The notes: a model not told the origin generated them from the letters alone. Numbered from the stretch's first letter, positions 32,777 to 44,640 are shown. The stretch: 64,000 nt of DNA from Adiantum capillus-veneris (GCA_014529385.2 CM043971.1:83273340-83337339), one strand, 5' to 3'. Numbers and translations: made by a program.

Positions 32777-34079
32777 ATAGCATGCCATTGCATTATTGAT
32801 GGCAAAGGTAGAACGAAGTGTTTGCACAATGCCAAGAGGGGATTCATGTGTGTGCTTGCAAACATGATGGAATATGATTGCTCTATCTTTCTTGGATTAG
32901 GTTTGAGTGTATTGTTTCAAAAATTTGAAGCCTGCCAAATATATTGAGATAAACTCTGAGTGCTCATGAACTAAATGTTTGTTCAATGCCAAAGGAGGTT
33001 CATGTCTATGCCTGCAACACAAGGAAATATGATTTCTCTATCTTGCTTAGATTAGTCTTGAGTATGGAATTCTTCTAAGAATTTAAAGCTTGCCACCATT
33101 TTGAGATAAAATCTAAGTGCTCATACAACAGAAAATGAATCAAACCTGACGTTTGAGGCTAGATGGCTTACTAGATCTACATGCAGGCACATTGCAAAGG
33201 GGTACTTGCTACCAAAAAATCAATTTACTTGATCAATTCACTTATGAGCACCAAAAATTTGGCAGGAAGCACAATAGACATACAAGATTAGATGAAACAA
33301 AAATTGATCACAAGAACAACATCATATAGTTGAAGATTAACTAGAGTGGACAAAAATGTAATGAAACAAGAGTGCTTTCTATTCAAGTAGTTTCATTACA
33401 AAGTTTGTAGCTTGTCTACAATAATAGCTTGGGATGTTATGTACTGGATCAAATACATTGAATGGAATATAGACTGAGGCAATTGCTATGCTCTTAGCAA
33501 GGCTTGTCTCATCATTGATAACTCCATGGATCTCCATATCCACAAGTATACACACCAAACAAAGACTGTTTAGAATGAGCTTCTAATTGGAGAAGTCGCA
33601 CTTTCCACTTGACACCAAACCAAGTTGAGCCCAAGCATCCACTACAATAACATCCTATAATACAACAAATATGGTGTTAGCTACTATATTTCAAATTAGT
33701 ATACATTGTTGAGTTATATAGATTAGTTCTTATCTATAGCATGCACAACCATAAAGGTACCCGAGAGGCATTCAACCGGTTGCTTTGCAAGTAAGCTGAA
33801 TAAAAAAATACATTCACAAATACCGTTGTCGAAAAATATAAACACATGCAAATTAAAGAGGAAATATCCATAAGATGACTTAGCATTAGACTTACAATGA
33901 GGTGCAAATTGGTTTGAAGCCATCAGTCTTCACTTCCAATGGCGTTCCAGTATGCCTCGACATTGTACTCCATGAGGACCAACACTGAACGGTTGCATGT
34001 AGACCCATGAGCCTTGCTAAATACCTGTGGGATCTATTCCACCTTCGAGCTCTTTGTGTTGTGCAGTATGAGCTTTTGT
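32777..34079. other. No recognisable gene; diverged direct repeat
   Basis: Two diverged copies of a phrase (CAATGCCAAGAGGGGATTCATG near 32828 and CAATGCCAAAGGAGGTTCATG near 32986) are about 155 bp apart. Open frames on the minus strand (33723-33923, 33892-34149) have no motif. Confidence 0.35.
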
Positions 34080-34282
34080 ATCTCCAACTTGGTCCGTCTA
34101 TGCGTGGTATGGGTGGACATGCTTGAGAAGAGGTCGGGTGGCCACACAATAGAGAGAGATTGGAAAGGGGGAGGGGGGTGAGGGTTGGAGATAAGGATAG
34201 TGAGGTCTACACAGTAGAGAGAGAATGAAGGGGAGAAAGGGATAGGTAGAGTGGATGGAGGGTGAGCTTTTGGCTATGGTGG

Positions 34283-34560
34283 GATAGTGATGAGCTTTGG
34301 GCTATGGTGGGCTGCATTGTGGAGAATGGAGGGGTGAGGGGAGGGAGAGCTAGAGAGGATGGAGAGTGAGCATTTGGCTATGGTGGGGTTGACTGTAGAG
34401 AGAGTGAGGAGAGGGAGGGGGGACAACTGAAGAGGAGGATAGTGATGAGCTTTGGGCTATGGTGGGCTGCACAGCATCGAGAGAATGGAGGGGGGAGGGG
34501 AGGGAGAGCTAGAGAAGATGGAGAGTGAGATTTTGGCTATGGTGGGGTTGACTGCAGAGA
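34283..34560. repeat. 155-bp tandem duplication in the purine-rich block
   Basis: ATAGTGATGAGCTTTGGGCTA occurs at 34284 and 34439 and is followed in both cases by GGTGGGCTGCA, GAGAATGGAGG and GGGAGAGCTAGAGA. Confidence 0.85.
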
Positions 34561-35361
34561 GGAAGTGAGGGGAGGGGAGGGGAGGGGAGGGGGCAGGGGA
34601 GAGAAGATTGTGGGAGAGAGGGAATTTGAAGAGAAAAAGTGACTTTTTGATGTTTGGTTATGTTTTGGGCAATTTTGGAGGAAAAACGGTCATTTTTTAG
34701 ACTTTTCAAAAATTTCAAATTTTTAAGGTTTTTTGACCTGTGCAATTTTTCTTTTGGGGTCCCTTTTTGTCAAGGGTCCCTCTCTAGGCTTTATGACACC
34801 TCTTTCTCCCTTTTTACCCCCCACCCCCCCCTAGTCCACCTCCCCTTTCTCTCTAGGAATCAAGCATTGAAGAGGGGGACAAATAGGCTACCCCCCTATC
34901 TCTCCTTAGGCTATAGGTGATATCCCACGAGGCCTCTCATTGGGCCTCCACTAACACTTCCCTAATCAAAAGGGCCCTAGGAGAGTCCATATTTTTCCTA
35001 ATGGATAGCCTTCTGACATGTGTCCCCCTTTCCCCTTTTGTGAGAGCTTAATCAATTAAACTTAATTGATTTAAATCCCCATTGGACCTTTCCCCATTCT
35101 GACCAATAGGAATCAAGTAGCCCATTGGGCTGCTCAATTCCTATTGGACCCCTTCACGGGCTGTCCAATAATCATCCAAGAGACTTAATTTTCATTGGTT
35201 CTTTTTATTAAGTATTTTTTAATTAATTAAATTAGATTTACTCTAGCCTAATTCTCATTGGTCCACCTCTAAGGCCATCCAATAGGAATTGAGTACACCT
35301 TGTGGTACATCTGGCCTAGGGAGCTGACATGTGTCCCTCATTCCCTTTGTGTAAAGGGAGC

Positions 35362-35362
<1 letters not shown>

Positions 35363-35398
<36 letters not shown>
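35363..35398. repeat. (GT)n microsatellite
   Basis: About 18 GT units. Confidence 0.95.
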
Positions 35399-35399
<1 letters not shown>

Positions 35400-35669
35400 C
35401 TTTTTATCTCATCCCCTAGAAGAAAGGCTCGCCCCCTCCCATGTAGAGATATGCAAAGACTTTTTTTACACACACAAAGCATCCAATTCCCCTAGGGTTG
35501 ACCTTTGGACATAACCTTTGAATTTTGGAACCTTAGCATTTTGGAAGTCTTAATGGGCTGAACCTTAGGGTCTTTTTAGCCCATTGTTTCACATGGCTCT
35601 TTTGCAGATGGCCCCCCTTTTGGATCCCTATTTTCCCTCCTTTGGATCCCTACTGTGGCCGGTCTGCTA

Positions 35670-35925
35670 GCTTAACCAATATTCAACTTGAAAATGAATG
35701 AATTCTTTTCACTTCGGCAGCAACTGACTTCATCTGTCGAAGAATATTATTCAAAGTTCGTCACTTTTCGGAGATGTGCTCCTAAGATGACTTTGGAACA
35801 ACAGGTAGCAAGGTTCTGCCAAGGGTTAATCGACCCTTTGAATACTCGATTGGAAGCTCTCAGGCAAACAACTCTACAGGATAGCTATAAATGGTTGGTA
35901 TTATTAATTGCCTTTGAGTAAGTAG
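35670..35925 (+). pseudogene. Gag fragment of a different Ty3/gypsy family
   Basis: About 77 residues are open from 35688, including FFSLRQQLTSSVEEYYSKF, RRCAPKMTLEQQVARFCQGL and NTRLEALRQTTLQD. This is the conserved middle of the retrotransposon gag domain (a helix pair with a Q-Q-V-A-R-F-x-x-G-L phrase) of a family other than A/B. No knuckle or pol follows. It interrupts the leader of copy B and is probably an insertion scar or recombination product. Confidence 0.75.
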
Positions 35926-35969
35926 AATAGGGATTTTTCAGCCTTCCAGTGCACCTGCCTTTGTGCAGC

Positions 35970-36121
35970 TAACGGGGCATCACCGTCAAGAGCTATGGTC
36001 TTAATAGTGGAGTCCTACGGCACTTGCCTACGGCTTAACCACTATTGAGATACTAGAAGCTTGACAGGAGCCGATGTTGTTTTGGTATCGAAAGACCCTC
36101 TCTTCTATTCCTTGCAATTAA
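35970..36121 (+). mobile_element. End of the 5' LTR (U5-like) of gypsy copy B
   Basis: GAGCTATGGTCTTAATAGTGG and the following bases to TTCCTTGCAATTA match 14060-14170 in copy A. The stretch ends immediately before the primer-binding site. Confidence 0.55.
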
Positions 36122-36134
36122 TGGTATTCGAGCC
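36122..36134 (+). promoter_or_regulatory. Primer-binding site of gypsy copy B
   Basis: TGGTATTCGAGCC resembles the TGGTATCAGAGC that pairs with the 3' end of initiator methionine tRNA, with a few differences. It lies about 110 bp before gag. Confidence 0.6.
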
Positions 36135-36242
36135 ACGGGTACAGTAGCTTGAGTGCTTTTTCTAAAAGGGTAAAGAGGAGTAGAAACTAGGGCTTGAAGT
36201 GCCAAAGTACACCTAAAAAGTTTACACATAAAAGTTGTTAGA

Positions 36243-37736
36243 ATGGCTGACAATAGTAAAGAGAGTGAAATTAATGTTGATAACTTTGATTTTGCTCATG
36301 AGCAAGCTACTTAGGATGCTTCAATGCTTGTTAACTCTCTTGTTTCTAGGCTTCAACAAGCCATGGGCAATCCATCTCTCCAAAGTGAAGTGCAACGGTA
36401 GCTCCGTGATCACGGGATTCTCCAAGCTCATCACCATGACGAGAGAACACCTAGGAAGCCTCCTTGTGAGACTCTCAAAAGAGGTCTCTCTCCGATTCGG
36501 GAAGAAGAAGAGAATCCATACGAAGGGCTTAAGAATTTACTTCTTGATGATGCATCTCCTTCCCAAAGGAGAACTCAAGAGCCTCCACCGAAGGAACGAG
36601 AAAGAAGTGAGTCTCCCGCCACCTCGACGGAGATGGCTCCACAAAGATGGCGGGCTAAACGCTCTCCATCACCACCAAAGTGGAGAAGACCATCACACTC
36701 TTCTCCACGCCATAATTCAAAGAGGGATGATAAAAAGCAAGAGAAGAAAAAGACGAGAAAGAGGACACCCTCTTCTCCATCTTCTTCATCCTCTTCCTCT
36801 TATGAAAGTGATGGTAAAGACGACGAAGATCAAGACAAGAAAAAGGTGAGAATGAGGTCACCCTCTTCTCCACCTTCTTCAAATTCTTCACCTTCTAAAG
36901 AAAGTGATGGTGCAACCTTTGAACCATCGAAAAGAAGAGGCCATAGGAAATCCTATGCCGCATGAAAGAGGTCATCCAAGCTGAAGAAGTTCAAAGAGGG
37001 AGGGAAGAGCATCTCTTTCCTTACCTATGATGGAACCTTTGGTGCTACGGACAAAGTCTTGGTCTTTATCCAGCAATTCGATGCGGCGTTTGGAGATGAG
37101 GGCTTCACGGAGTCCTCTAAGCTACGCCATGTAGCTACGCACTTTCAAAAGTCCGCCAGGCAATGGTGGTCTAGCCTATGAGCCAACGGTGAAGCTCCAC
37201 GAACATGGAAAGATTTAAGAGCTTCCATTATGCAGCAGTTTTTGGCCACCGATGCCAAAGATAAAGTACTCACCGAATGGCGAAGCTTAAAACTCTCTCC
37301 CAATGAATCCATCCAAAAATATGTAGACAAGTTTTGGGACCTACAACTCAAAGCCACTGTCTTTAAAAAGTTGGATTTTGGAGAGCAAAAGCAACAATTT
37401 TGTGCGGGCTTAACCGAAGAAATGGCAGAGTATGTCAACTCCCAAAGGCCACGTACCATATCGGCAGTAATACACCATACTATGGTGGCCTCACGAATCA
37501 ATTTCCAAACGGGGGCTAAAAGAAATAATAAGCCCCCGGAAAACAAGGGTTCCAATGAGCCTAAGGGTAAGGACAATGTCCAAAAGTCTCCTAAGGGCAA
37601 CTCCAACAAAGCTAAAGAGAAGGGAGTTTACAAAGGTAAGAACAAACTCTCTCCTGAAGAGCTTGAACGTTATCGCAAGGATAACCGGTGTTTCAAGTGC
37701 GGCGAGCAAGGGCATGCGTACCGCGCTTGCCCCTAA
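36243..37736 (+). pseudogene. Gypsy copy B gag with CCHC zinc knuckle
   Basis: Capsid-nucleocapsid precursor that would package the element RNA in cytoplasmic particles. It starts MADNSKESEINVDNFDF at 36243. An S/R/K-rich segment (36630-36960) includes several PSSPSSSSSSS-type runs. The capsid-like part has KKFKEGGKSISFLTYDGTFG and ARQWWSSL, and later LTEWRSLKLSPNESIQKYV. The C-terminal knuckle is CFKCGEQGHAYRAC (C-x2-C-x4-H-x4-C) near 37690-37730. In-frame nonsense codons are at 36312, 36399, 36963, 37179 and 37734, with no frameshift, so the original gag was continuous with pol. It is inactive. Confidence 0.9.
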
Positions 37737-39701
37737 AAGAACAACCGCCAAGATCCTCCTAGAGCTTCCTTGGTTGAAATCCAAGAGGAGGAGACTCACC
37801 AAACTCACCACAAAGGATCTCCTCTATGCCATGATTGGGGAAAGGTAAGAGAACATGATGCTTTTATTCTCTTTGACCTTGATTCTACTCACAATTTTAT
37901 ATCTATAGATTTGGCTACCAAGCTAGGCATACAATCCTACGAGATGGGAGATGTCCTACCCGCAGACAGTGCCTTCAAGGGGAAAGAAGCTTCAGTCACT
38001 CCCTTAATCGGGAAATTGAGGCTTCATGTCCAAGGCTATGTGGACAAAGAGGACTTCTTTATTTCTCCTCTCAAGCATGAGGATGTAATCCTAGGGGCAT
38101 CATGGTTTGACTGCCTAGCTGCCGATGTTAAATTTCCTGAAAGGAGAATCTCCTTTAAGTTCAGGGAAAAAGACATGTATATAGATGCTAAGGAAATGGG
38201 TAACACTATCCCCATTGTACATACACCAGCTTTCAACAAGTCAATAAAGAGCTCTATTTACGTGTACATGATTTTTGTTAAAGATTCTCAAAATGAACCT
38301 AATGCTTTAACAAAAGAAAATAAAAACAACCAAAAGGAATTAGAGCTATCCAATTTTCTCAAGGGGTTTCAAGATGTTTTTATTGACGACATCCCTTGTG
38401 AGCTACCTCCTAAACGAGGTAATGATGACCATGCAATTGAGCTTCTCCCAGGAAGTTCATTGCCTAATAAACCTCCTTATAGAGTTTCTCAAGCTCAACA
38501 AGAGGAGATTATGCGGCAAGTGCATGAGTTAGTTGAGAAGGGCATGGTTAGGCCTAGCTCATCTCCATTTTGCTCACCTGTGCTATTAGTGCAAAAGAAA
38601 GACAGCACATATCGTATGTGTGTTGACTATAGAGCACTAAATAGGATCACTATCAAAAATAGGTTTCCCGTTCCACGGGTAGAAGACCTATTTGATAAGC
38701 TACAAGGATCGACCTACTTCAGTAGGATTGACCTAAAAAGTGGCTATCATCAAATAAGGATAGTTAATCAAGACATTGTAAAGACCGCATTTTGCACTAC
38801 ATTTGGTCTTTATGAATACATTGTCATGCCTTTTGGCTTGACCAATGCACCAACCACATTCAACCTCTTGATGGAGAAGTTGTTCAGGCCTCATCGAACC
38901 TTCACTGGAGTGTTCTTTGATGATATTATCATCTACTCTAATTCATTAGACGAAAACAAGCAACACCTCTAGGTAATATTTCAAGTTTTGAGAGAGAATA
39001 AACTTTATGTTAATCGAAAGAAAAGTGAATTTTTCTTGCAAAAGATTCAGTATTTAGGTCATATTATCTCTCAAGATGGCATCCAAATGGATCCATCAAA
39101 GTTAGAGGTAATAAAAGGATGGCCTAAACCAAGGAATCTTCATGAACTAAGAAGCTTTATAGGTATGTGTGCATACTATAGATGCTTCATAGAAAAGTTC
39201 TCACAAATTGCGGGACCATTACATGACCTAACAAAGAAAAGCGTTAGGTATACATGGTCTGCTAAGGAGAACAATGCTTTCGAAAAGCTTAAAGAAAAGC
39301 TTATCTCTCAACCTGTGCTTACACTACCGGATCTCTCAAAACCATTTGAGGTCCAATGTGATGCTTGTGGTGATTGCCTTGGAGCTGTTTTGCTCCAAGA
39401 AGAGCACGCCATAGGCTATGAGATTCGAAGGCTCGACCCTGTTGAGCAAGCTCTAGGCATATACGAAAAGGAACTCCTTGCAGTTCTACATGCCTTAGAA
39501 TCATGGAAGCACTATTTATTGGGGACTCCTTTCATTCTGCGAACGGATCACCAAAGTCTTAAGTACTTCATGACGCAGACCAAGCTCTCCGACAAACAAA
39601 TGAGGTGGGAAAATTTCCTTTCGCAATTTCATTTTCATATTGCTCACATTGCTGGCAAGCATAATCAAGTAGCTGATGCACTCTCAGGTGACCGAGAGTG
39701 A
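37737..39701 (+). pseudogene. Gypsy copy B protease, reverse transcriptase and RNase H
   Basis: Same frame as gag. Protease: FILFDLDSTHNFIS near 37870, where the retroviral-type aspartic motif would be D-S/T-G; here it is D-S-T, a common gypsy variant. Reverse transcriptase: KKDSTYRMCVDYRALN (38600), YFSRIDLKSGYHQI (38720), FGLYEYIVMPFGLTNAP (38805) and VFFDDIIIYS (38915), the last holding the catalytic aspartates. RNase H: FEVQCDACGDCLGAVLL (39350), YEKELLAVLHALESWKHYLL (39460) and LRTDHQSLKYF (39540). A TAG at 38970 interrupts the frame just after the active site and the block ends with TGA at 39699. Except for the nonsense codons it is well preserved. Confidence 0.92.
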
Positions 39702-40744
39702 ATGCGGTTTCAATGATAGATGAGTATGCTATTGATCCCGATTTTAGAGATGTGATTTCAGTCGTTGCATTAGGGAAGAAAGAAGAACCATTTACTTTAG
39801 AAGATGGTTATCTTCTCTATGGCAATAGACTATGTGTTACTAACTCACTACGTGAGAAAGTAATGTATGAATCTCATGCTCCACCTTATGCGGGGCATAG
39901 GGGGATTCAGTCTACCTTAAAGGGAATTGAAACATATTTCTATTGGCCTACCATGAAAGTGAACATACAAGAGTATGTTTTTAAATGTGTGGTATGCCAA
40001 AAGACAAAATTTGATAGAGGGAAGCAACTTGGATTGCTTCAACCCTTGCCAATACTTAATTCACCATGGGAGAGCATATCCATGGATTTTATCTTTGGAT
40101 TGCCTAAGTCTATTCATGGGAATACGAGAATATGGACGATAGTAGACAGGTTCAATAAACAAGCTCATTTTATACCTGTCAAAAAGACTATCAAAGCCCA
40201 TCAAATGGCAACCCTCTTCATTTCACAAATTTTCAAGTACCATGGCTTGCCAATGTCTATAGTGTCGGATAGAGATCCTAGAATGACCAGTAATTTCTGG
40301 AAGGGTCTCTTTGAGAATTTAGGAACAAGGCTAAACTTCTCTTCGGCTTATCATCCACAAACGGATGGCCAAAGTGAAATAGCTAACCTAACAATTCTCG
40401 ATCTACTAAAAGCCTATGTAACGGAAGTAGATCAAAGATCCCAATGGCAGAAGTACTTACCCTTAGTGGAGTATGCTTACAATAACATTGTACATACTTC
40501 CACGGGAAAAGCACCTTTCGAGGTAATTGAGGGAAGATCAAAAAGTCCCTTGCTACTTAAGGTACATGGGAAGATCTTCTCTGCAGATGAGTATAACCGA
40601 GACCTACAAGAATCTTTTCAAAAGATTAAGGATGCTATCTCTATCTCACAACAAAGGCAAAAGGCTGTTGTTGACAAGCACAGAAGATCCCAAGCCTTTA
40701 AAGAAAATGATTGGGTCTTGTTAAAGTTTCCCAAGGCTCAATAA
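39698..40744 (+). pseudogene. Gypsy copy B integrase
   Basis: Displaced by one indel from the RT/RNase H frame. The HHCC zinc-binding part runs from HAPPYAGHRGIQ to CVVCQKTK (39875-40010). The catalytic core has MDFIFGLPKS (first Asp), IVSDRDPRMTSNFW (second Asp) and a GQSEIANL phrase (Glu), so the D,D-E triad is present. YNNIVHTSTGKAPFEV and WVLLKFPKAQ are typical of plant gypsy integrases. It ends with TAA at 40742. It would insert the cDNA into the host genome. The catalytic residues survive although the element as a whole is dead. Confidence 0.92.
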
Positions 40745-40750
40745 AGGCAC

Positions 40751-41164
40751 ATGACGGGCAAGAATTCTATGGGCCACCAAAAGTACTATGCTAAACTAGC
40801 AAAAAGGTACTATGGTCCCTTCCAGATTCTTAGGCCAATCAATGAGATGGCCTATCAACTCAAGTTGCCCAATCATTGGCTCATACACAATGCTTTCCAT
40901 ATGAGCCTATTAAAGCCTTACAAAGGAGAGCCACCTCAAGAACCAACTATTGAAGACCCACCGGAGATCGAGGACCAAGAGGAGGTGCTGCAGCCCGAGT
41001 CCATTCTCCGACATGAATACAAGGTATTAAGAGGCGGTAAGACTATCCGACGATATCTTATTAAGTTTAAGAATTATCCTTTTGAAGATGCTAGATGGAT
41101 GCAAGGCATACAATTAAAGGATAACCTAAACCTTGTCAATGCTTACAATGCTTCCCAAGAGTAA
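40751..41164 (+). pseudogene. Gypsy copy B integrase tail with chromodomain
   Basis: Same frame as the integrase after the TAA at 40742. LAKRYYGPFQILRPINEMAY and WLIHNAFHMSLLKPY are the usual integrase tail. The last 55 residues contain PESILRHEYKVLRGGKTI, then YLIKFKNYPFEDARW, a chromodomain. In plant chromoviruses this domain directs insertion toward marked chromatin. The aromatic positions are partly kept (Y, F, W). Confidence 0.88.
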
Positions 41165-41531
41165 GCAAATGTACAAAATGTTAAAAATGAACAAAGTTTT
41201 TTGTCTTATAAGACTCTCTTTTTCTTTATTGTGTGCAAAAATGAAGTAGTATGCATGCTTAGATCAAGTTTGTGGAGACGACGTCTCCCAAACACCAAGT
41301 AGAGCTTGTCACTCTGCTATGGAAGACTGATAGGACTAATGTGTAGACATGCTTGCGGCAGTCTCAGGCTCTCAAGCACCAAATGGACTAGTCATCCATT
41401 GTGGAATGATGTCGTAGGGTAACATAGGGATCCTCTACCCGCTAAGAAAAGGACTCATGAATATGCTTTATCTTCTCTACACCATAGTCGAGGACGACTA
41501 TGATTTCAAGAGAGAGGTAATGTCATAATAA
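41165..41531 (+). other. 3' untranslated part of gypsy copy B
   Basis: No coding sequence. The stretch ends in the purine tract CAAGAGAGAGG and then TGTCAT near 41522. Confidence 0.6.
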
Positions 41532-42417
41532 TCAATATCTAATTCTCCTAAATGATTTTCTCATATTAAACTGATCATTTAATGTGGAGGAGTGCCGAGG
41601 GAGAATATAGGCAGGTGGTAAATAACGCCCCATTATCGCAGCTTTGATGTCTTCCCAGGATTGGGAAGATCCCTTGATATCCAAACCCCTACAATGTTGC
41701 TTCCACCATATCTTGGCATCTCCAGTCAAGCGGAAAATCGCAAGCATGGTCTGATTTACGGGTTGGGTCCCCGCAGCTTCAAAGTAGTCGTCCATGGCTT
41801 CCATCCACACTTCCGCATCTCTCTCCACATTTGCCCCTTCGCCTTTAAAGGTTGGAGGCTGAGCTTGCTTAAGGAGAAGCTTCTTCTCTTGCGCTGCCGA
41901 GTAGAGAGCAGCAGGCGGTGCCTATCCAATGGTATAAAACTCATTACTATAGCACTCTTCTTAAATGAACCTAGGCTTTTCCATACTCAAGAAGAAATTT
42001 AACTTTTGGGCCTAACCAACCTACTTAATCTGAACATCTATCACAAAGGATTTAACCATTACACCATTAGTTTAAATTCCATTGAATACATCCAAAATTG
42101 TCCGATAAATAATGGTAAAAACTTTACTCGAGAGCTTTGATCCATAGTTATAACTTTATGTGCATCAACAGGCTACCTGCCCGCAGCACTAGTCGCACCA
42201 ACGACTTCTCAAAAAAAAACATCATGTGGAACCCACTAAATCCCAACAAGCTCAACGAGTTAAACTCTTTAACATCACTCAAGAGACAATCCACTAGACG
42301 AATCCAATGTCATTATTCTGGGAAACATCATGCTCAAGCTTTGAGTACGAGCTATCCTACTATCCCTTATTTTTTAAAATTTCAAACAACATCATTTTCC
42401 AGTTCGTAAACCTATAA
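41532..42417 (-). pseudogene. Ty3/gypsy gag (family E), minus strand
   Basis: From the primer-binding site at 42428 reading leftwards, a leader with stops leads to coding sequence at 41944-41756 and then 41828-41532 in another frame. The latter reads ERDAEVWMEAMDDYFEAAG, FRLTGDAKIWWKQH and SWEDIKAAIMGRYLPPAY, a retrotransposon gag domain. It is cut at 41532 where it abuts the 3' end of gypsy copy B. No pol is present. A frameshift between the two pieces disables it. Confidence 0.85.
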
Positions 42418-42428
42418 CTCTGATACCA
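42418..42428 (-). promoter_or_regulatory. Primer-binding site of gypsy family E
   Basis: CTCTGATACCA on the plus strand is TGGTATCAGAG on the minus strand, the canonical site for initiator methionine tRNA. Two bases away, TGTGAGGTCCCC at 42431 gives an LTR end in TCACA on the minus strand. Confidence 0.85.
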
Positions 42429-42430
42429 GG

Positions 42431-44640
42431 TGTGAGGTCCCCACCCCACCGTATCAAACGGCGGATCTGATGGTGAACCTGGTGGCCACTAGATCTATAG
42501 AGGAAGCAAACAAAGTGGTTCAGGGTTCAACTAGCGGACGATCTCTCATCAGAAAGTGAGTCGAGTTCGAGCCTACTAGCAATGAGATCTAGCTCCACCT
42601 CGCAGGGGAAGTGTACTTAAACTACCTAGCGATCCTAAGACCCTCCTTCCAAGAGGAGATAAACTCCGAGTGCCTTTTTCCCCATGGTTCAGAGGCACGT
42701 ACTCTCGAGATTTCATCGCTCTAGGGGCAATGAATATTACTAGTATCAAATTAAACACTATGGGGACAGAGAGTTCCCGACCAATCGGGACCACCCTTCT
42801 CATAGGCATTGGCAACCTGAGCCAAGCCCCCACTTTCCACCCCCACACTCACACTTCCTTGTGTGTCCTAATTACTACCACATTGGTTGTTCAACATAAA
42901 TATTCCTTGATTATATTCCGAATCACAGTGTTCGTTAAGACAAGCCCTTCAAACAGTATTGCAAATCGGCACCAAGACAGAATTCCTAGTAAAAATTCTA
43001 CTCAAACTTATTCATTAAAATTACAATGTTCTCGAGGTACAACATCCCTCCTCCAGCGAGAGTTTACTCCTCCCATTGTCGCCTAGCTGCCCATACAACT
43101 GGGTTTGTCCACCGCATAAAAAGCACGACATGGACACTCCCACCGCATAGAAAACAAGACGTGGGTTCCCACCGCATAGAAAGCAAGTCGTGGGTAAGGC
43201 CCTAAGCTAGTAACTCTAGCTAGTGCGATATCTTCACGAGCCGCCCCCTGTGACCAGTAGGGGGGTCAGGACTAGTTCAACATTGGAAGTAGAATGAACA
43301 TGCTGAGCTAAATTTTCCCTAGCATACATTCTTTCCTATTGCAAACAGTATATCCGTCAAACAATTCTTTCCTACTTAAAAATTTAGTAAACAAATGAAT
43401 TCAAATGTCGTTGTTTTCGTTGGATTTCTCCAACATGTTCGGGGATGTGTTCATTTCCTAACTAATCGTATGCAATGTTAATTAAACAACTTGAATAAAA
43501 TTTAGTGACCTACCTCTTCCATTTGCTCGTTAATGGCTGGTGAGATGGCCGGCGCTTGGTCGTCCAAGAGAGCTTTCCCCTTTCCGTTCACATTGCTCGT
43601 TCCTGCCTCGTGGTCGTGGGCTCCACCAAGCGAGTCCTCTTAACCGGGGCCATTTTAAACTCACTACTTTAAATAACTAGCTTGGAGAAAGAGCTAATGT
43701 CCGCAAGCGTCATAACAAGACAAATGATAGATTAGCAACACCAAACAATGCCTGCTACATAAGAGGTTTAGATTTTTCCATATAGCAATCGTTATGGATG
43801 ATGCATATTCCTATGGGAACCGGCTCTAAGGATAATTACTCGACTTAGATGATTAAGAATAATAAGGTCTCATTAATAGAATTACCAGGAAGATGAATCA
43901 GTATGATTAATCTCTTTCCTAGCAATTAGAGGATGCAGGTTACCTCATGCATAGGTGTGAGAAAAATTAACTCTTAGAGACTTAATGACGGCTTTAATTT
44001 TACCTTAATTACATCTTAATGCATAAGAGAATGGATCTAATTTAGCTACATTGTTAATAAAAAAGTGACTTTCATCAATCTACACAGTTATCGGCTTATG
44101 GATTAATCACTATGCTACCTAGAGAGAGAAAATTCTATTAATCACGCATTAATCACTAATTAAGGATGAAAAATGGCTGATAATTCAGCTATGGTGTGAT
44201 GATTACATAATAGAATATGGTTAAAGAGAAATTATAGAGTAATTATAGAGAATTACGACTAGGAATAAAAATAATAGACGAGGAATTTAGATGGTAATGA
44301 AAAGGATTTGTAGAAAGCATTAATTAAATCGTGGTTATCGTGATTAAGGGTTAATAATCCTCTCGATTCTCTGATTTAATCGATCTTCTTGAGGCGAGAA
44401 TTCGACAGCACCTCCCTCCTTGCTTCTCCTTCAAAGGATGTGTGTACCGGCAGCACCTCCCCAAGGTGTGTGTAGGTGTGTGTGTGTGTGAGCCCTGTGT
44501 GTGTGTGTGTGTGTGCACTGCCCTTTAAATAGGATCCTATAGGCTGAAAATCGATCAGCCCTGCTAATAGCATCTGAAGGAATCTCTTGCTGACAGAGTG
44601 ACCTCTAGACTTACTCAGCTTAGTCGGCTATTTCTCTAGG
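42431..44640 (-). mobile_element. Putative LTR/leader of gypsy family E
   Basis: Begins, on the minus strand, directly before the primer site and ends in TCACA. The far end is not defined: a candidate TGTGA start exists near 42927 (giving about 500 bp), and a TATTTAAA box is seen at about 44527 on the minus strand. The sequence contains repeated CGCATAGAAAGCAAG/CGTGG phrases at 43115-43195 and (GT)n at 44465-44515. It has no coding content I can support. Confidence 0.45.

Larger units (their letters stand above)
34080..35665 (+). mobile_element. LTR-like arm, copy D, leading to gypsy copy B
   Basis: This stretch matches copy C (30620-28930, minus strand) through the purine-rich block, the AAAATTTCAAATTTTTAAGG phrase, CAAGGGTCCCTCTCTAGG, TTATGACACC and GAGAGTCCATATTTTTCCTA. 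Because it precedes the copy B primer-binding site (36122), it is probably the 5' LTR of copy B, interrupted at 35.67-35.93 kb by foreign gag sequence. Repeated CCCATTGG and CCAATAGG phrases occur at 35070-35290. The left border is not defined. Confidence 0.5.
36122..41530 (+). mobile_element. Ty3/gypsy chromovirus, copy B, decayed
   Basis: The order is primer-binding site, gag with zinc knuckle, protease, reverse transcriptase, RNase H, integrase and chromodomain, the standard order for plant chromoviruses. A purine tract (CAAGAGAGAGG near 41508) is followed by TGTCAT, the likely start of the 3' LTR, which is cut short by the minus-strand gag at 41532. The frame is single from gag through RNase H and is closed by nonsense codons only. 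One indel precedes the integrase. Confidence 0.9.

Noticed and set aside
36633-36965. A separate SR-protein gene
   Set aside because: The Ser/Arg-rich run is in frame with, and part of, gypsy copy B gag; the same segment occurs in copy A.
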